The notes beneath the pieces were generated by a model. That model was not told the origin of the DNA. It ran no database searches and was given only the letters and a program-made list of their open reading frames with translations. This document shows, piece after piece, positions 12,550 through 13,173 of a stretch of 13,173 nt of DNA. Where the stretch lies: assembly GCA_937944065.1 (NCBI GenBank), contig CALDZS010000182.1:1-13173 (forward strand), given 5' to 3'. Position numbers and translations under genes: made by a program. Every line of letters begins with the position of its first letter. Position 1 is the first letter of the stretch. The stretch comes from an uncultured Amylibacter sp. (GTDB lineage Bacteria; Pseudomonadota; Alphaproteobacteria; Rhodobacterales; Rhodobacteraceae).

Positions 12550-12802
12550 ACTTTCCCCACTAATTATTTGTTACGCCGCATTAAGATTCGTCGACTTGTC
12601 TCTTAGAATAACGACTGTGATGAGGTTAGTAATAGATATTGTTTATCCGATGCGTTTCTACCCCAATAGAACAACTTCTGGTGGTAAATTGGTGTAAATA
12701 AGCCACCTAAATCGGCGATGCACCCCTAAATTTCCCATCAAATCTTAAGTGCGCGATTGAATTTGGCGGGTTTTCAATCCCTTGTTTCCGAACATAAGTA
12801 TT
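12550..12802. other. AT-rich non-coding region upstream of the His-rich gene
   Basis: No convincing gene is seen on either strand between the His-rich gene and the aconitase terminator. It should hold the promoter of the His-rich gene. The only notable elements are two boxes, cccaataga (12662-12670) and gtaaattggtgtaaat (12684-12699), that also occur in the same order upstream of lrp (6064-6072 and 6088-6103). Confidence 0.5.
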
Positions 12803-12833
12803 AAAAAACCCCGCACAACGGATTGTACGGGGT
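12803..12833 (-). terminator. Terminator of acnA
   Basis: On the minus strand ACCCCGTACAA and TTGTGCGGGGT form an 11-bp stem (one T-G wobble) with a TCCG loop, followed by TTTTTT. It starts 22 bases after the aconitase stop codon. Confidence 0.88.
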
Positions 12834-12855
12834 CTTTAATTCATATGGGCGCGGA

Positions 12856-13173
12856 TTACGCCTTGGCCAAGTTCCGCAGCACGTAATGCAGAACACCACC
12901 ATGCTCTAGATACTCAATCTCTACCTCTGTATCGATGCGAGATTTCAATGTGATCTCGGCGACGTCACCATTTGGATAGGTGATCGTACACGGCACCAAA
13001 GATTGTGGTGCAATATCGCCTTCCAGCTCTGAAATGCTGACCATTTCTTCGCCTGTCAATTTCAACGATTTGCGTGTGTCGCCATTGGTAAACTCGAACG
13101 GAATAACACCCATGCCCACCAAGTTAGAGCGATGAATACGTTCAAAGCTTTCAGCAATCACAGCCTTGATACC
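12856..13173 (-). CDS. acnA: Aconitate hydratase A, C-terminal end (partial)
   Basis: The last 105 residues of an AcnA/IRP-type aconitase; the frame is open to the window edge, so the gene begins outside. GIKAVIAESFERIHRSNLVGMGVIPFEF is the conserved swivel-domain (domain 4) segment with the substrate-binding SFERIHRSNL motif, and the protein ends with the usual RIDTEVEIEYLEHGGVLHYVLRNLAK. Aconitase interconverts citrate and isocitrate in the TCA cycle using a [4Fe-4S] cluster whose Cys ligands lie upstream of this fragment. A strong terminator follows the stop. Confidence 0.93.
   Translation of the reverse strand, partial: GIKAVIAESFERIHRSNLVGMGVIPFEFTNGDTRKSLKLTGEEMVSISELEGDIAPQSLVPCTITYPNGDVAEITLKSRIDTEVEIEYLEHGGVLHYVLRNLAKA

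Overview
The window looks like chromosome from a marine alphaproteobacterium of the Rhodobacteraceae (Roseobacter group) with roughly 50% GC. This rests on the metG C-terminus, the infC N-terminus (IARRPHHAPPQRDTGPR) with a non-AUG start, a DUF6356 gene, a DUF1223 gene and an ectoine hydrolase. The species cannot be named from the sequence. Both ends cut through genes: the 3' end of metG at the left and the 3' end of an aconitase gene at the right.

Layout. 1-300: metG 3' end (+). 377-2284: AMP-forming acyl-CoA synthetase (-) with a probable TTG start, convergent with metG across two hairpins. 2439-2858: Kbp/YgaU-type BON-LysM protein (-) with its own terminator. 2958-4748: MsbA/ABCB-type half ABC exporter (-). 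4876-5412: GNAT acetyltransferase (+). 5451-5524: tRNA-Gly(UCC) (-). 5589-6050: Lrp/AsnC regulator (-), divergent from a small DUF6356 protein (6149-6367, +). 6416-8763: two-gene operon (-) of ectoine hydrolase (doeA) and an ArgE-like M20 deacetylase, overlapping by ATGA. 8882-9568: membrane-anchored Ala/Thr-rich LEA-like protein (-). 9807-10352: infC (+) with an AUA start. 10442-11317: EamA/DMT transporter (+). 11314-12027: DUF1223 thioredoxin-fold protein (-). 12172-12549: His-rich tandem-repeat protein (-) of unknown function. 12856-13173: acnA 3' end (-).

How the genes may work together. The most coherent unit is 5589-8763. It holds a DoeA/EutD-type ectoine hydrolase, a translationally coupled M20 deacylase annotatable as ArgE, and nearby an Lrp/AsnC regulator, the regulator type (DoeX/AsnC) found with known ectoine-degradation loci. 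The usual DoeB/EutE deacetylase (AstE-like fold) is not in the window. I infer that the M20 enzyme takes its place and deacetylates N-acetyl-2,4-diaminobutyrate. The flanking LEA-like protein and the Kbp homologue fit an osmotic-stress theme, but only loosely.

The least explained items are the His-rich 52-residue tandem-repeat protein at 12172-12549, and a pair of sequence boxes shared between its upstream region and the lrp/DUF6356 divergent promoter. Several Rho-independent terminators and one probable leaderless, self-overlapping operator/promoter are visible.
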